From Acidobacteriota bacterium (GTDB lineage: Bacteria; Acidobacteriota; Vicinamibacteria; Vicinamibacterales; UBA2999), in assembly GCA_021730945.1 (NCBI GenBank), contig JAKFYH010000022.1:1-64000 (forward strand): 64,000 nt of DNA, in the 5' to 3' direction. The notes under the pieces were generated by a model that saw only the letters and a program-made list of their open reading frames with translations, did no database searches and was not told the origin of the DNA. Positions within the stretch are counted from its first letter, which is position 1. Each line of letters starts with the position of its first letter. A program made the position numbers and the translations under genes. Positions 18,898-27,971 of the stretch are shown here, piece by piece.

Positions 18898-19919
18898 TTC
18901 GGCCCCGAAGGGCCGACTGCGACAGGCTGAATCCACGCCACCTTGCCATTCGATTCCAGCACCTTCGCGCGCACGTAGCCCTCGTCGCCCTTGAAGGCGT
19001 AGGTGGCCGACGGCGTCGACGCTTCGCTCAGCACCCGGCCCTGGCGGCCAATGAACTGGATGCGGTACTTGCTGGCGGTCTCGGCCTTCACCGCCAGCGA
19101 CAACCCGGTAGCGCTGGCGTCGACCGACAGCATCTGCACACCGGTCGATGAGTAGAACTCGCCGCGTTCAAGCGCTTCGACCAGCGCCCGGCCATCGAGC
19201 CTGGCGGCGCGCACGTAGACCCACCCCTTGCCGGGACGCGGCGCCATCGGGTCCTCCGGCCGTTTGAAGTAGTGCGCATCGTCCACGGCAATGCCGTAGA
19301 GCAGCTTGCCGCTCGACAGGATGCGGTCCCACGTGTCCTCGAGTCCGGGCACGCCGCCACCGCCGAGGTTGTTCACCGTCGGGTGGCCGTTAAACACCTC
19401 GAACAACTTCGTCCGCTGGACCTGCAGCAGCTCGTCGGGAGAAATGGCCCAGCCGAAGTTGGGATGGTTGATGCTGGGCACGCCGCCAGCGCCGCGGATG
19501 GCGTCGACCGAGCGTTGGACCACGTCGAGCACCGAGGAACCGCCCACTGGCGCCACCAGCCTCGACACCTCGAAGCCGTTGACGTGAATGGGCTTGTCGC
19601 CGTACCGATCGGTCACTTCCTCGCCCTTGATCACGAGGAACTTGTCGTCAGCGCCGTGCACGGCGTTCAAGCCATCGACGCTCGTCAGGTAGTTGTGATC
19701 GGTCAGCACCAGGAACTGATAGTCACGCTCCCGATACCACCGCACCACATCGTCCGGCGTCGAGTCGCCGTCACTGTTGAGCGTGTGCGTGTGCAGGTTG
19801 CCCTTGAACCAGCGGCCCTGTGGGTTGGGCGCAGTCTGCGCCAATGGCCTGGCGATGATGGCCCCGACCGACAAAGCGGCCAGCAGCAGGAGCACACGGG
19901 CCCTTGAGATCTGCGTCAT
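18894..19919 (-). CDS. PHP-domain (CehA-like) metal-dependent phosphoesterase family, secreted
   Basis: FKGNLHTHTLNSDGDSTPDDVVRWYRERDYQFLVLTDHN; SINHPNFGW; ATG lies in repeat array. Confidence 0.85.
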   Translation of the reverse strand: MTQISRARVLLLLAALSVGAIIARPLAQTAPNPQGRWFKGNLHTHTLNSDGDSTPDDVVRWYRERDYQFLVLTDHNYLTSVDGLNAVHGADDKFLVIKGEEVTDRYGDKPIHVNGFEVSRLVAPVGGSSVLDVVQRSVDAIRGAGGVPSINHPNFGWAISPDELLQVQRTKLFEVFNGHPTVNNLGGGGVPGLEDTWDRILSSGKLLYGIAVDDAHYFKRPEDPMAPRPGKGWVYVRAARLDGRALVEALERGEFYSSTGVQMLSVDASATGLSLAVKAETASKYRIQFIGRQGRVLSEASTPSATYAFKGDEGYVRAKVLESNGKVAWIQPVAVGPSGPK

Positions 19920-20025
19920 CTGCGGCCCTGGAGACCTCTCTGCGTCATCTGCGTCATCTGCGGCCCTGGAGACCTCTCTGCGTAATCTGTGTCATCTGCG
20001 GCCCTGGAGACTTCTCTGCACCAAT
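19905..20025. repeat. Nested tandem repeat (CTGCGTCAT 9-mers inside a 29-38 bp unit ...CTGCGGCCCTGGAGACCTCT)
   Basis: Three copies of ctgcgtcatctgcggccctggagac(c/t)tct with 9-bp internal expansions. Confidence 0.92.
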
Positions 20026-20031
20026 CGGCGT

Positions 20032-20889
20032 TCATCCTATGACGATCGCAATCACAGTGCCATTCCACACCACCGTGGCCTCCCCTCGGTGTTGGAAGTC
20101 ACGATGCACGTAGCCCAGGCCGACCACTGCCTCCCGAGCCGGCGAGAACACCGCGCTCGTCACGCGTCCAATATCGCGACTCGTCTCGGGGCCGGCGACG
20201 ACAATGCGGGCCCCGGCGAGCGGGACGATGGCCGCGGAGGGAACGGCGTGCCATCGCACCAGCTTCTTTGCCACTCGTCCGCCGCCGCGGTGTGTGACGC
20301 GCACGATCACTTCCTGCCCGACATAGCAGCCCTTGGTGAACGAGATGGCCCGGTCTTCGATTCCGGCCTCGAGCGGGATGGTCTCCTCGGTCATGTCGAC
20401 CAGGAAGCGGGGAATGCCGCGCTCGACGCGGACCACTTCGAAGGTGTCGAAGCCGATTTCCGGATAGGCCACGCCAGGCGGATGGCCGGTGTCGACGATG
20501 ATGTCGGTTAGAGCGCCGCCGGAGGGATCGCCGGGCGCGACTGCCGTCCACACGTCGTAGGCCTCGCGTTGGTCGAGCACCTGCGCATCTTCGGCAAAGA
20601 TCAGCCCGTCCAGCCTTTTGTGCAGCGACGCCGCGAGTGGGGCGGGAACGTCGAGTAAGAGCCGGTCGGGCCGGGCCACCACGTTCAGATCGCTGATCAT
20701 CCGGCCCTGGGGGGTGAGGTAGGCGGCGTAACGCGAGTCGCCGGGGGCCAGCGCGGCGACGTCGTTGGTCACCAGACCCTGCAGCCAGGTGCCACGATCG
20801 GCGCCGGTAACAGCCAGCACGGCGCGGTCGGTCCGCCTGACTACACCGCCGTTTGTCCGGAGGGCCCGGTAGCCGTCGAGGGAAAACAT
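20032..20889 (-). CDS. ygfZ: YgfZ/GcvT-like folate-binding protein
   Basis: WLQGLVTNDVAAL...RMISDLNV...ISFTKGCYVGQEVIVRVTHRGGGRVAKKLV. Confidence 0.9.
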   Translation of the reverse strand: MFSLDGYRALRTNGGVVRRTDRAVLAVTGADRGTWLQGLVTNDVAALAPGDSRYAAYLTPQGRMISDLNVVARPDRLLLDVPAPLAASLHKRLDGLIFAEDAQVLDQREAYDVWTAVAPGDPSGGALTDIIVDTGHPPGVAYPEIGFDTFEVVRVERGIPRFLVDMTEETIPLEAGIEDRAISFTKGCYVGQEVIVRVTHRGGGRVAKKLVRWHAVPSAAIVPLAGARIVVAGPETSRDIGRVTSAVFSPAREAVVGLGYVHRDFQHRGEATVVWNGTVIAIVIG

Positions 20890-20904
20890 GTTTTAAGCTG
20901 TCGT

Positions 20905-22581
20905 GTGACCCACACCCATCTTACCGGCGTTGTGCTCGCCGCCCTGTTGACGGCCACCGGTGCCGCCGGCCAAACGCCGCCACCCCCGCCGCCCAGCCAG
21001 GACGCCGGGGCGTCGTTCCTGGTGTTCTTCCGCTCCCAGCCGATCGGCCGGGAAGACGTGGCGGTCGTCCGTCAGGCGGAGGGCTGGACCGTCCGCGGAT
21101 CGAGCCGGCTGGGCCCTCCGATCGACATTACCTCGCGTACCGCCGAAGTGATCTACGACCCGCAGTGGCGGCCCAAGTCGTTGCTGATTGACGGAGTCGT
21201 GCGCGGGCAGGACGTGACGCTCAAGACCACCTTTGACGGCGCCAAGGCCGCCAACGTGATTTCGGTGCAGGGCGCGCCGCAATCGAAGGCCGATGCGGTC
21301 AGCGCGGATCCGGTGGTGCTGGCCAATTCGTTCCTGGGGTCCTACGCGGCGCTGGCTATGCGCCTGCGGGGCCTGAAGCCGGGTGCCGAGCTCAAAGCCT
21401 ACGTCGCGCCGCAGGCCGAGATCGCCATTCGGCTGGTGAGCGTAGCGTCACAACGCATCGACACGCCGCGCGCCGCGATCACGAGCAGCCTGTATTCACT
21501 GGTGTTCGTGAACCCGGCCCCGGCCGGCGAACTGCCGGTGCAGTTGTGGGCCGACGCCAATGGCAACCTGCTGCGACTGAGCATTCCCTCGCAGACGCTG
21601 GAGATGGCGCGCGAGGACATCGCCTCGGCGGCCTCGCGGACGGCGGCGTTCTCGCTGCCGGGCGATGAAGCGGTGACGATTCCCGGACTCGGCTTCAACC
21701 TGGCCGGCACCATCACCAAGCCCGCGAACGTCACCACCCCTCTGCCGGCGTTGATCCTGATCGGCGGGTCGGGTCCGACCGACCGCGATGAGACCGTGGC
21801 CGGCATTCCGGTGTTTGGCCATCTCGCCCGCGACCTCGTCGCCGCCGGCTTCATGGTCGTGCGCTACGACAAGCGCGGCGTCGGGCAGAGCGGCGGCCGC
21901 TCCGAATCGGTGACCATCGCCGACTACGCGGAAGACGCGCGGTCGGTGTTGCTGTGGCTCGAGAAGCGCAAGGACGTGGACAAGAAGCGGATTGGCCTGG
22001 TCGGCCACAGTGAGGGCGCGGCGGTGGCCATGCTGACGGCCGGCCGCGAGCGCGGCAAGGTTCGCGCCCTGGCATTGCTGGCTGGTCCGTCGACCAACGG
22101 CGCCGTCATCGTGCTCGAACAACAGAAGCATCTCCTCGCCCAGATGGCCATGGACGAGGCGCAGCGGGCCGAGCGCGTGGTGCTGCAGGAAAAGATCAAT
22201 GCGGCCGTGGTCTCGGGACAGGGCTGGCAGGACTTGCCGGAGGCGGCGCGCCGGGTGGCGGACACGCCCTGGTTCTATAGCTTCCTGACCTTCGACGCCG
22301 AAAAGGCGATGCGCGACACCCGTCAGCCAGTCCTGATCGTGCAAGGCGAGCTCGATACCCAGGTGAAGCCGTACCATGCCGATCGGCTCCTGGAGTTCGC
22401 CAAGGCGCGCAAAACCAAGTCTGCGGCAGAGATCGTGAAGTTGCCCGGCGTGAACCACCTGCTAGTGGCGGCCAAGACGGGCGAAGTGGCCGAGTATGCG
22501 TCGCTCGGGCCGGATGCCACGGTGGCGCCGCCAGTGGGCCAGGCCATTGGCGCCTTCATGACCAAGGCCCTGCGGGAGTGA
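20905..22581 (+). CDS. Secreted alpha/beta hydrolase
   Basis: LILIGGSGPTDRDET...VVRYDKRGVGQSGG...IGLVGHSEGAAVAM; GTG start. Confidence 0.87.
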   Translation: MTHTHLTGVVLAALLTATGAAGQTPPPPPPSQDAGASFLVFFRSQPIGREDVAVVRQAEGWTVRGSSRLGPPIDITSRTAEVIYDPQWRPKSLLIDGVVRGQDVTLKTTFDGAKAANVISVQGAPQSKADAVSADPVVLANSFLGSYAALAMRLRGLKPGAELKAYVAPQAEIAIRLVSVASQRIDTPRAAITSSLYSLVFVNPAPAGELPVQLWADANGNLLRLSIPSQTLEMAREDIASAASRTAAFSLPGDEAVTIPGLGFNLAGTITKPANVTTPLPALILIGGSGPTDRDETVAGIPVFGHLARDLVAAGFMVVRYDKRGVGQSGGRSESVTIADYAEDARSVLLWLEKRKDVDKKRIGLVGHSEGAAVAMLTAGRERGKVRALALLAGPSTNGAVIVLEQQKHLLAQMAMDEAQRAERVVLQEKINAAVVSGQGWQDLPEAARRVADTPWFYSFLTFDAEKAMRDTRQPVLIVQGELDTQVKPYHADRLLEFAKARKTKSAAEIVKLPGVNHLLVAAKTGEVAEYASLGPDATVAPPVGQAIGAFMTKALRE

Positions 22582-23810
22582 CCGCGCCGAGCGCCTTGCT
22601 GATTCGGGTGACCGGCCACGATCGACCCGGCCTCACCCATGCCCTCACCACCATCCTCGCGCACTACGACGTGCGCGTTCTCGACATCGGCCAGGCGGTC
22701 ATCCACGACGGCCTGGCGTTTGGCATCCTGATCGAACTGCGGGAAGAACTGCGATCGTCGGCGCTGCTCACCGACCTGCTGCTCGCATCGCACCACCTCG
22801 GCGTCGAGGTCAAGTTTTCGGCCTCGACCTCAGAGGAATACGCGCTGTGGGTCAACGCGCAGGCCCGCCGGCGCTTCATCATCACACTGCTCGGTCCGGC
22901 CATCGGCGCATCGCACATTGCGCAGGTCTCGGGGGTGCTGGCCACCGCCGGCCTCAACATCGACCGTATTGACCGGCTGTCGTCGCGGGTGCCGCTGTCG
23001 AGAGACGATTTGCAGCCGCGCTTCTGCGTGGAGTTCACCGCCACCTCGCCGAGCGCCACCACCGTGGTGGACGAGGACATGGTGCGCACGGGGCTGGCCA
23101 CGCTCACCGAGGCCGGCGACGTCGACGTGGCGTTCCAGCACGACTCGATCTTTCGCCGCAACCGGCGCCTGGTCGCGTTCGACATGGACTCGACACTGAT
23201 CCAGGGTGAGGTGATCGACGAGCTGGCCGTGCTGGCCGGCGTGGGGGATGAGGTCCGCGCCATCACCGAAGCCGCGATGCGCGGCGAACTCGACTTCCAG
23301 GAATCGTTCCGGCGGCGCGTGGGCCTGCTCCAAGGGCTGCCGGAGTCGGCGCTGGCACAGGTGGTCGAGCAAGTCCCGCTCACCGAAGGCGCCGAACGGC
23401 TGGTATCCACGCTGCGTCGGCTTGGCTACAAGACCGCGATCCTGTCGGGCGGCTTCACATTCTTTGGCCGCGTGCTGCAGGCGCGCCTCGGCATCGATCA
23501 CCTGCACGCCAACACGCTCGAGCTGCGCGACGGCGTCGTCACCGGCCAGGTGATCGCGCCGATCGTCGACGGCGCCCGCAAGGCCGAGATGCTGCAGGCG
23601 ATTGCCGACAGCGAAGGCCTGAGCCTGGAGCAGTGCATCGCCGTGGGCGATGGCGCCAACGACCTGCCGATGCTGCGACTGGCCGGGTTGGGCATCGCCT
23701 TTCGCGCCAAGCCCGTCGTGCGCTCGAGCGCCCGCCAGTCCATCTCGTCGTTAGGCCTTGATGGGATTCTCTACCTGATCGGCGTGCGCGACCGTGATAT
23801 CGGCGTGTAA
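22578..23810 (+). CDS. serB: Phosphoserine phosphatase with N-terminal ACT domains
   Basis: VAFDMDSTLIQGEVIDELAVLAGVGDEV; ILSGGFTFFGRVLQARLG; VGDGANDLPMLRLAGLGIAFRAKP; N-terminal ACT-like halves. Confidence 0.94.
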   Translation: MTAPSALLIRVTGHDRPGLTHALTTILAHYDVRVLDIGQAVIHDGLAFGILIELREELRSSALLTDLLLASHHLGVEVKFSASTSEEYALWVNAQARRRFIITLLGPAIGASHIAQVSGVLATAGLNIDRIDRLSSRVPLSRDDLQPRFCVEFTATSPSATTVVDEDMVRTGLATLTEAGDVDVAFQHDSIFRRNRRLVAFDMDSTLIQGEVIDELAVLAGVGDEVRAITEAAMRGELDFQESFRRRVGLLQGLPESALAQVVEQVPLTEGAERLVSTLRRLGYKTAILSGGFTFFGRVLQARLGIDHLHANTLELRDGVVTGQVIAPIVDGARKAEMLQAIADSEGLSLEQCIAVGDGANDLPMLRLAGLGIAFRAKPVVRSSARQSISSLGLDGILYLIGVRDRDIGV

Positions 23811-23877
23811 TCTGCGGCTGCCTGAATCCGCGTGAAATCTGCGGCTGTTTTCGAATCGCCGTCAAATCTGCGGCTTA
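23805..23877. repeat. ~28-bp tandem repeats (GTGAAATCTGCGGCTG...) filling the serB/downstream convergent gap
   Basis: gtgtaatctgcggctgcctgaatccgc / gtgaaatctgcggctgttttcgaatcgcc / gtcaaatctgcggct. Confidence 0.8.
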
Positions 23878-24183
23878 CAGCCCGAAGTAGAACACCGGAA
23901 ACATCGCCACGATCGCTGCGGCCAGCTGCATCCCGAGGATTCCGATCGCCGCCAGCGGCACCTTTGGCAGCCACTTCACCGCGAAGAAGCCGATGATCGG
24001 CAGCTGGCCGGCGATCAGGAGCTGGAACAAGTGGGCGGCGGTGCCTTCGTCTTCGGCTGGCGGCACGCCGTTGGTGCCGGGGACGCCGTATATGCCCACC
24101 GCGCTCAGAACCAGCACCAGCGCCGCCAGTGACATCAGCAACGGGACCAGCGCGCTCGGCCGCTTCAACATCGCCAGGATCAT
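23875..24183 (-). CDS. Small hypothetical membrane protein
   Basis: Hydrophobic segments LVPLLMSLAALVLVLSAVGIYG, LLIAGQLPIIGFFAV, LAAAIVAMFPVFYF. Confidence 0.6.
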   Translation of the reverse strand: MILAMLKRPSALVPLLMSLAALVLVLSAVGIYGVPGTNGVPPAEDEGTAAHLFQLLIAGQLPIIGFFAVKWLPKVPLAAIGILGMQLAAAIVAMFPVFYFGL

Positions 24184-24237
24184 GACGACCTCCTGCCGCC
24201 GACTATACTAGAAGTTCTTTACAACGCAAAGCACTGA

Positions 24238-26910
24238 CTAGGCCCGCCACATTTCCGCCACCCGTTCGCGCAGCTGAAGCGCGCTCTCGGCGGGGTCGGC
24301 CTGCTCGCCAAACATCATCGGCTCGCCGAACTGAATCGTCACGCGGTGGCCGCTGAAGGGCAGCACCAGCTTCCAGTTGAACGGCCGGTTGCGCGGCCAC
24401 AGGTCGTAGATCCCGTTGACCGCCACCGGCACGACCGGCACGCCCAGGTGTTGCGCGAGGATGGGCGAGCCCTTCTTGAACTTCCTCACCGTGCCATCAA
24501 TCGACCGCTCCCCTTCCGGGAACAGCACCAGCACCTTGCCGTGCGCCAGTCCAAAGGCACCGGCCTGCATCGCCGGCACCAGGTTCGAGTCGGCATCGAC
24601 CGGCACCAGGTTGATGGTGCGCGCCACCCAGCGCGTGAACGGCGTCTCGAAGTACTCGACCGCGCCCACGTAGAACAACTTGCGCCACACCCGGTAGGGC
24701 AGCACGCCGGCGACAAACAGCGGGTCGAGGTAACTCTGGTGATTCGGGCTGATGATGAACGCACCGCTCGCCGGCAGCCGGTCCAGGCCGGTCACGCGCA
24801 CCCGGCCGAGGGCCATCCGGACGATCTTCGACAGGACGAACATCAGCGGCGTCACGAGCGGCCGCCGCTCCAGCAGCCCGCCGAGTACCGGGTCGCTGGC
24901 CGGCGGCAGATCGCGCAGCAGCACCGCCCACGACTGGTCGCCCTGCTCAACCGCAGGCGCGACCGCGGCCCGGTTGTCGCCGGCCGGCCGTACCGCCTCG
25001 ACCAGTTGTTGAACGGTAAAGATCCCACTGGCCGTCGCGGGCGGCACTTTCACGCCGAAGCGCTGTTCCAGCTCGGTCAGCAGCTCGACCCGCTCCATCG
25101 AATCCAGGCCGAGGTCCAGTTCGAGATTGGCGTCCGGGCGCGCGCGCACGCCACCACGGACCCGAGCCTGCACGAGACCGGCAGCGACGCCCACGTGCGC
25201 GTCGGCCAGCCACGACTGGTGTTCGGCCGACGGCGGCGCGCCGGCGTCCTCGGCGGCCGCGGCCTGCCGCTCGCGCACCCGGCGCTCAACTTCATGCCGC
25301 TTGATCTTCTGGGTGGTGGTCCGCGGCAGCGGTTCAAACCAGATGTCGTAGCCGAGCACGCGCTTATGCGCCGGCAGGCCGACCGCCAGGCCTTCGATCT
25401 CGAAACGCAGGATGTCGCCGGCGTTGACGATCTTGCGCTCGCGGATCAGGTCCATGTTCGGCACGATCGCGGCAAACAGCCGTTCGGTGCTGGGACGGCC
25501 CGGGTCGGCCAGCCCCATCACGCAGATCTCCTTCACGTACGGCGACTGCCGGTAGTGCGTCTCGATCTCCTCGGGGTAGATGTTCTTGCCCGAGGCAAGG
25601 ACGATCATCTCCTTCTTGCGGCCGGTGATCTGCAGCCGGCCTTCCCCGTCCATGCGGCCGAGGTCGCCGGTCAGGAACCAGCCGTCCTGCATCACCTGCG
25701 CGGTCGCGTCTGGACGGTTGTAGTAGCCGGGCGTGACGATCGGTCCGCAAATGGCAATCTCGCCGTCGCGCCCCTCCGACTCGGGCGGCAGGATCTTGAT
25801 CTGGACGCCGGGCAGCGCCTTGCCCACCGTGTCGAGGTGCGCTTCGTCGGCGGTGTTGATGCTGGCCGCCGCGCTGGTCTCGGTCAGGCCATAGGCCTGC
25901 AGGATGGTGAAGCCCAGCGAGTAGAGATCGCGGCCAATCGCCGGATCGAACTTCGATCCGCCGGTCACAAGCAGCCGCATCTTGCGGCCCATGACGTTGT
26001 GCACCTTGCCGAACACCAGCGGTCCGATATTCCACCCGAGGCGCCGCAGCCGGAAATTCAGCGCCAGCAACGCCTTGAAGATCACGCGGGTGGCCAGTCC
26101 CGACTGCTGCACCTGCTGCATCACCCGCTGGTGGATCAGGTAGAAGAACTGCGGCACGCAGCAGAAGATGGTGATCTTGCGCTCGGAGAGCGCGCGAACC
26201 AGGTCGGTGGAGTTGATGGTCTCGAGATAGACCACGCGCGCGCCGACCGCGAACGGCAGCAGCAGGTTGGCCAACTGCGCCAGCGAGTGGAACAGCGGCA
26301 GCACGCCAAGCAATGCGTCGTGCTCGGTGAGGGTCACCACCTGGAACGCGGCATCACGTTCGGCCAGCAGGTTGGCATGGGTCAATACCACGCCTTTCGG
26401 ATCGGAGGTAGTACCGGAGGTGTAGAGGATCACCGCCGGTGCCGAGGGTGCGTACTGCGCCTCCGGTGCCAACGCAGTCGCCGTGCCCGGCGACGAGTGC
26501 ACATCGACGATGTCAATGTGTTCGTCGAGCAGGCCCGCATTGAGCGCCTCGATCACGACCGGCTTCAGACGCTCGCTGACAAACAGCAGCCGCGCGCCCG
26601 AGTCACGGACGATGGTCGCGACCTGCCTGGCGGAATAGTTGGTATCGAGCGGCACCGCGGTGGCGCCGGCCCGCAGAATCCCGAGGTAGACGCCGCACCA
26701 ATGGGCATCGTTATGCGCCAGGATGGCGCAGCGGTCGCCCGGCTGCACGCCGTTGGCCGCCAGCCACACGCCGTGCGCCACGGCCAGGTCGTAGAGTTGC
26801 TGATAGGTGAAGCGATCGACGCGGTCGGGGCGCTGCACCTCGATGGCGGCCCGCTTGCCGTGGCGCGCGACCGTGCCTGTGAAGACCGACCAGACGGTTG
26901 GGGGGGCCAA
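24238..26910 (-). CDS. Fusion: acyl-CoA/ACP synthetase (AMP-binding) - acyl carrier protein - PlsC-type acyltransferase
   Basis: ILYTSGTTSDPKGVVLTHANL; YGLTETSAA; LELDLGLDSMERVELLTELEQRFG (carrier, DSM); NHQSYLDP and FPEGERS (acyltransferase). TTG start at 26910 proposed; ORF open to 26964, overlapping the divergent gene. Confidence 0.9.
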   Translation of the reverse strand: MAPPTVWSVFTGTVARHGKRAAIEVQRPDRVDRFTYQQLYDLAVAHGVWLAANGVQPGDRCAILAHNDAHWCGVYLGILRAGATAVPLDTNYSARQVATIVRDSGARLLFVSERLKPVVIEALNAGLLDEHIDIVDVHSSPGTATALAPEAQYAPSAPAVILYTSGTTSDPKGVVLTHANLLAERDAAFQVVTLTEHDALLGVLPLFHSLAQLANLLLPFAVGARVVYLETINSTDLVRALSERKITIFCCVPQFFYLIHQRVMQQVQQSGLATRVIFKALLALNFRLRRLGWNIGPLVFGKVHNVMGRKMRLLVTGGSKFDPAIGRDLYSLGFTILQAYGLTETSAAASINTADEAHLDTVGKALPGVQIKILPPESEGRDGEIAICGPIVTPGYYNRPDATAQVMQDGWFLTGDLGRMDGEGRLQITGRKKEMIVLASGKNIYPEEIETHYRQSPYVKEICVMGLADPGRPSTERLFAAIVPNMDLIRERKIVNAGDILRFEIEGLAVGLPAHKRVLGYDIWFEPLPRTTTQKIKRHEVERRVRERQAAAAEDAGAPPSAEHQSWLADAHVGVAAGLVQARVRGGVRARPDANLELDLGLDSMERVELLTELEQRFGVKVPPATASGIFTVQQLVEAVRPAGDNRAAVAPAVEQGDQSWAVLLRDLPPASDPVLGGLLERRPLVTPLMFVLSKIVRMALGRVRVTGLDRLPASGAFIISPNHQSYLDPLFVAGVLPYRVWRKLFYVGAVEYFETPFTRWVARTINLVPVDADSNLVPAMQAGAFGLAHGKVLVLFPEGERSIDGTVRKFKKGSPILAQHLGVPVVPVAVNGIYDLWPRNRPFNWKLVLPFSGHRVTIQFGEPMMFGEQADPAESALQLRERVAEMWRA

Positions 26911-26951
26911 GGACCCGATTCTATCCTCACCGGGTATGATGGATTGCTCCA

Positions 26952-27971
26952 ATGCCTGCCCCACTCCGCATCGCCTTCCTGGGCTGCGGCTTCATCACCC
27001 GCGTGCACAGCCGTAACCTGCGGCGATTCAAGAGCGACATCGTCTGCGGCTACGCCAGCCGCGACAAGGCCAAGGCCGGCGAGTTCTGCGGCCGGTATCG
27101 CGGCACCGGCAGCTACGGCGACTACGCCGAGGCCATCAACGACCCAAACATCGACGCCGTCGTGGTGGCCGTGCCACCGAGTTTTCACCTCAACCTCACG
27201 CTGCAGGCGCTGGCCGCCGGCAAGCACGTGCTGGTCGAGAAACCCGCTTTCCCCACCATGGCCGACTACGAAGTGGTGAAGGAGGCGCGCGACCGCGCCG
27301 GCCGCGTCGTGCTGGTCGGCGAGAACGACCACTACAAGCCGCTCGCCATTACCCTGCGCAAGCTGCTGGCAGACGGTGTGATTGGCGACATGGTCTTCGG
27401 CCACTTCAGCAGCATCGTCCGGCGGCTGAAGGCGGCGGACGACTGGCGCAACGACGAGGCGATGTCGGGCGGTGATGCCTTCTTCGAAGAGGGAATCCAC
27501 TGGCTGCACCTGGCCGGCAGCCTCGGGCCGACGATCACCCGCATCACCGGCTTTCGGCCGGCGCCCGATCACGAGGGACCCGATCGCCGCGCCAAGAGCA
27601 TGATGGTGGCGTTCCACTATGACAATGGCGCGGTCGGCTCGCTCTACTACTCGCGCGAGATTCCGTCGCTGCTGAAGGGCCTGCGCCTGTCGAAGCTGTT
27701 CGGACGCAAGGGCATCATCACGTTTGAGTCGAACGGGATCGTCCTGCTCGCACGGGGCCAGGGCCTGCCGCGACTGATGTTCCCCGGCTTCCGCGACATC
27801 CGCGGCTACCAGGCGATGTATCGCGACTTCCGCCAATCGATCCTCACGGGCGCGGCTCCTGAGATGAGCCTCGAGCGCGCCATGGACGATCAGCGCTTGA
27901 TGGACCAGATCTATGCCTCGGCCCGGCCGGCCTCCGAGTCGCGGCTCCCGCGTCCCGATTCCCGGCCGTGA
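26952..27971 (+). CDS. Gfo/Idh/MocA family oxidoreductase
   Basis: LRIAFLGCGFITRVHSRNL; VVVAVPPSFHLNLTLQALAAGKHVLVEKP. Confidence 0.9.
   Translation: MPAPLRIAFLGCGFITRVHSRNLRRFKSDIVCGYASRDKAKAGEFCGRYRGTGSYGDYAEAINDPNIDAVVVAVPPSFHLNLTLQALAAGKHVLVEKPAFPTMADYEVVKEARDRAGRVVLVGENDHYKPLAITLRKLLADGVIGDMVFGHFSSIVRRLKAADDWRNDEAMSGGDAFFEEGIHWLHLAGSLGPTITRITGFRPAPDHEGPDRRAKSMMVAFHYDNGAVGSLYYSREIPSLLKGLRLSKLFGRKGIITFESNGIVLLARGQGLPRLMFPGFRDIRGYQAMYRDFRQSILTGAAPEMSLERAMDDQRLMDQIYASARPASESRLPRPDSRP

Noticed and set aside
19905-20025. Possible CRISPR array
   Set aside because: Units are contiguous with nested 9-bp repeats, not repeats separated by unique spacers.
24346-27279. 977-aa plus-strand ORF antisense to the ligase-ACP-acyltransferase gene
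   Set aside because: Opposite-frame open reading typical of very high GC; sequence is Arg/His/Gln-rich with no domain pattern, and its last ~110 residues are just an out-of-frame read of the Gfo/Idh gene.
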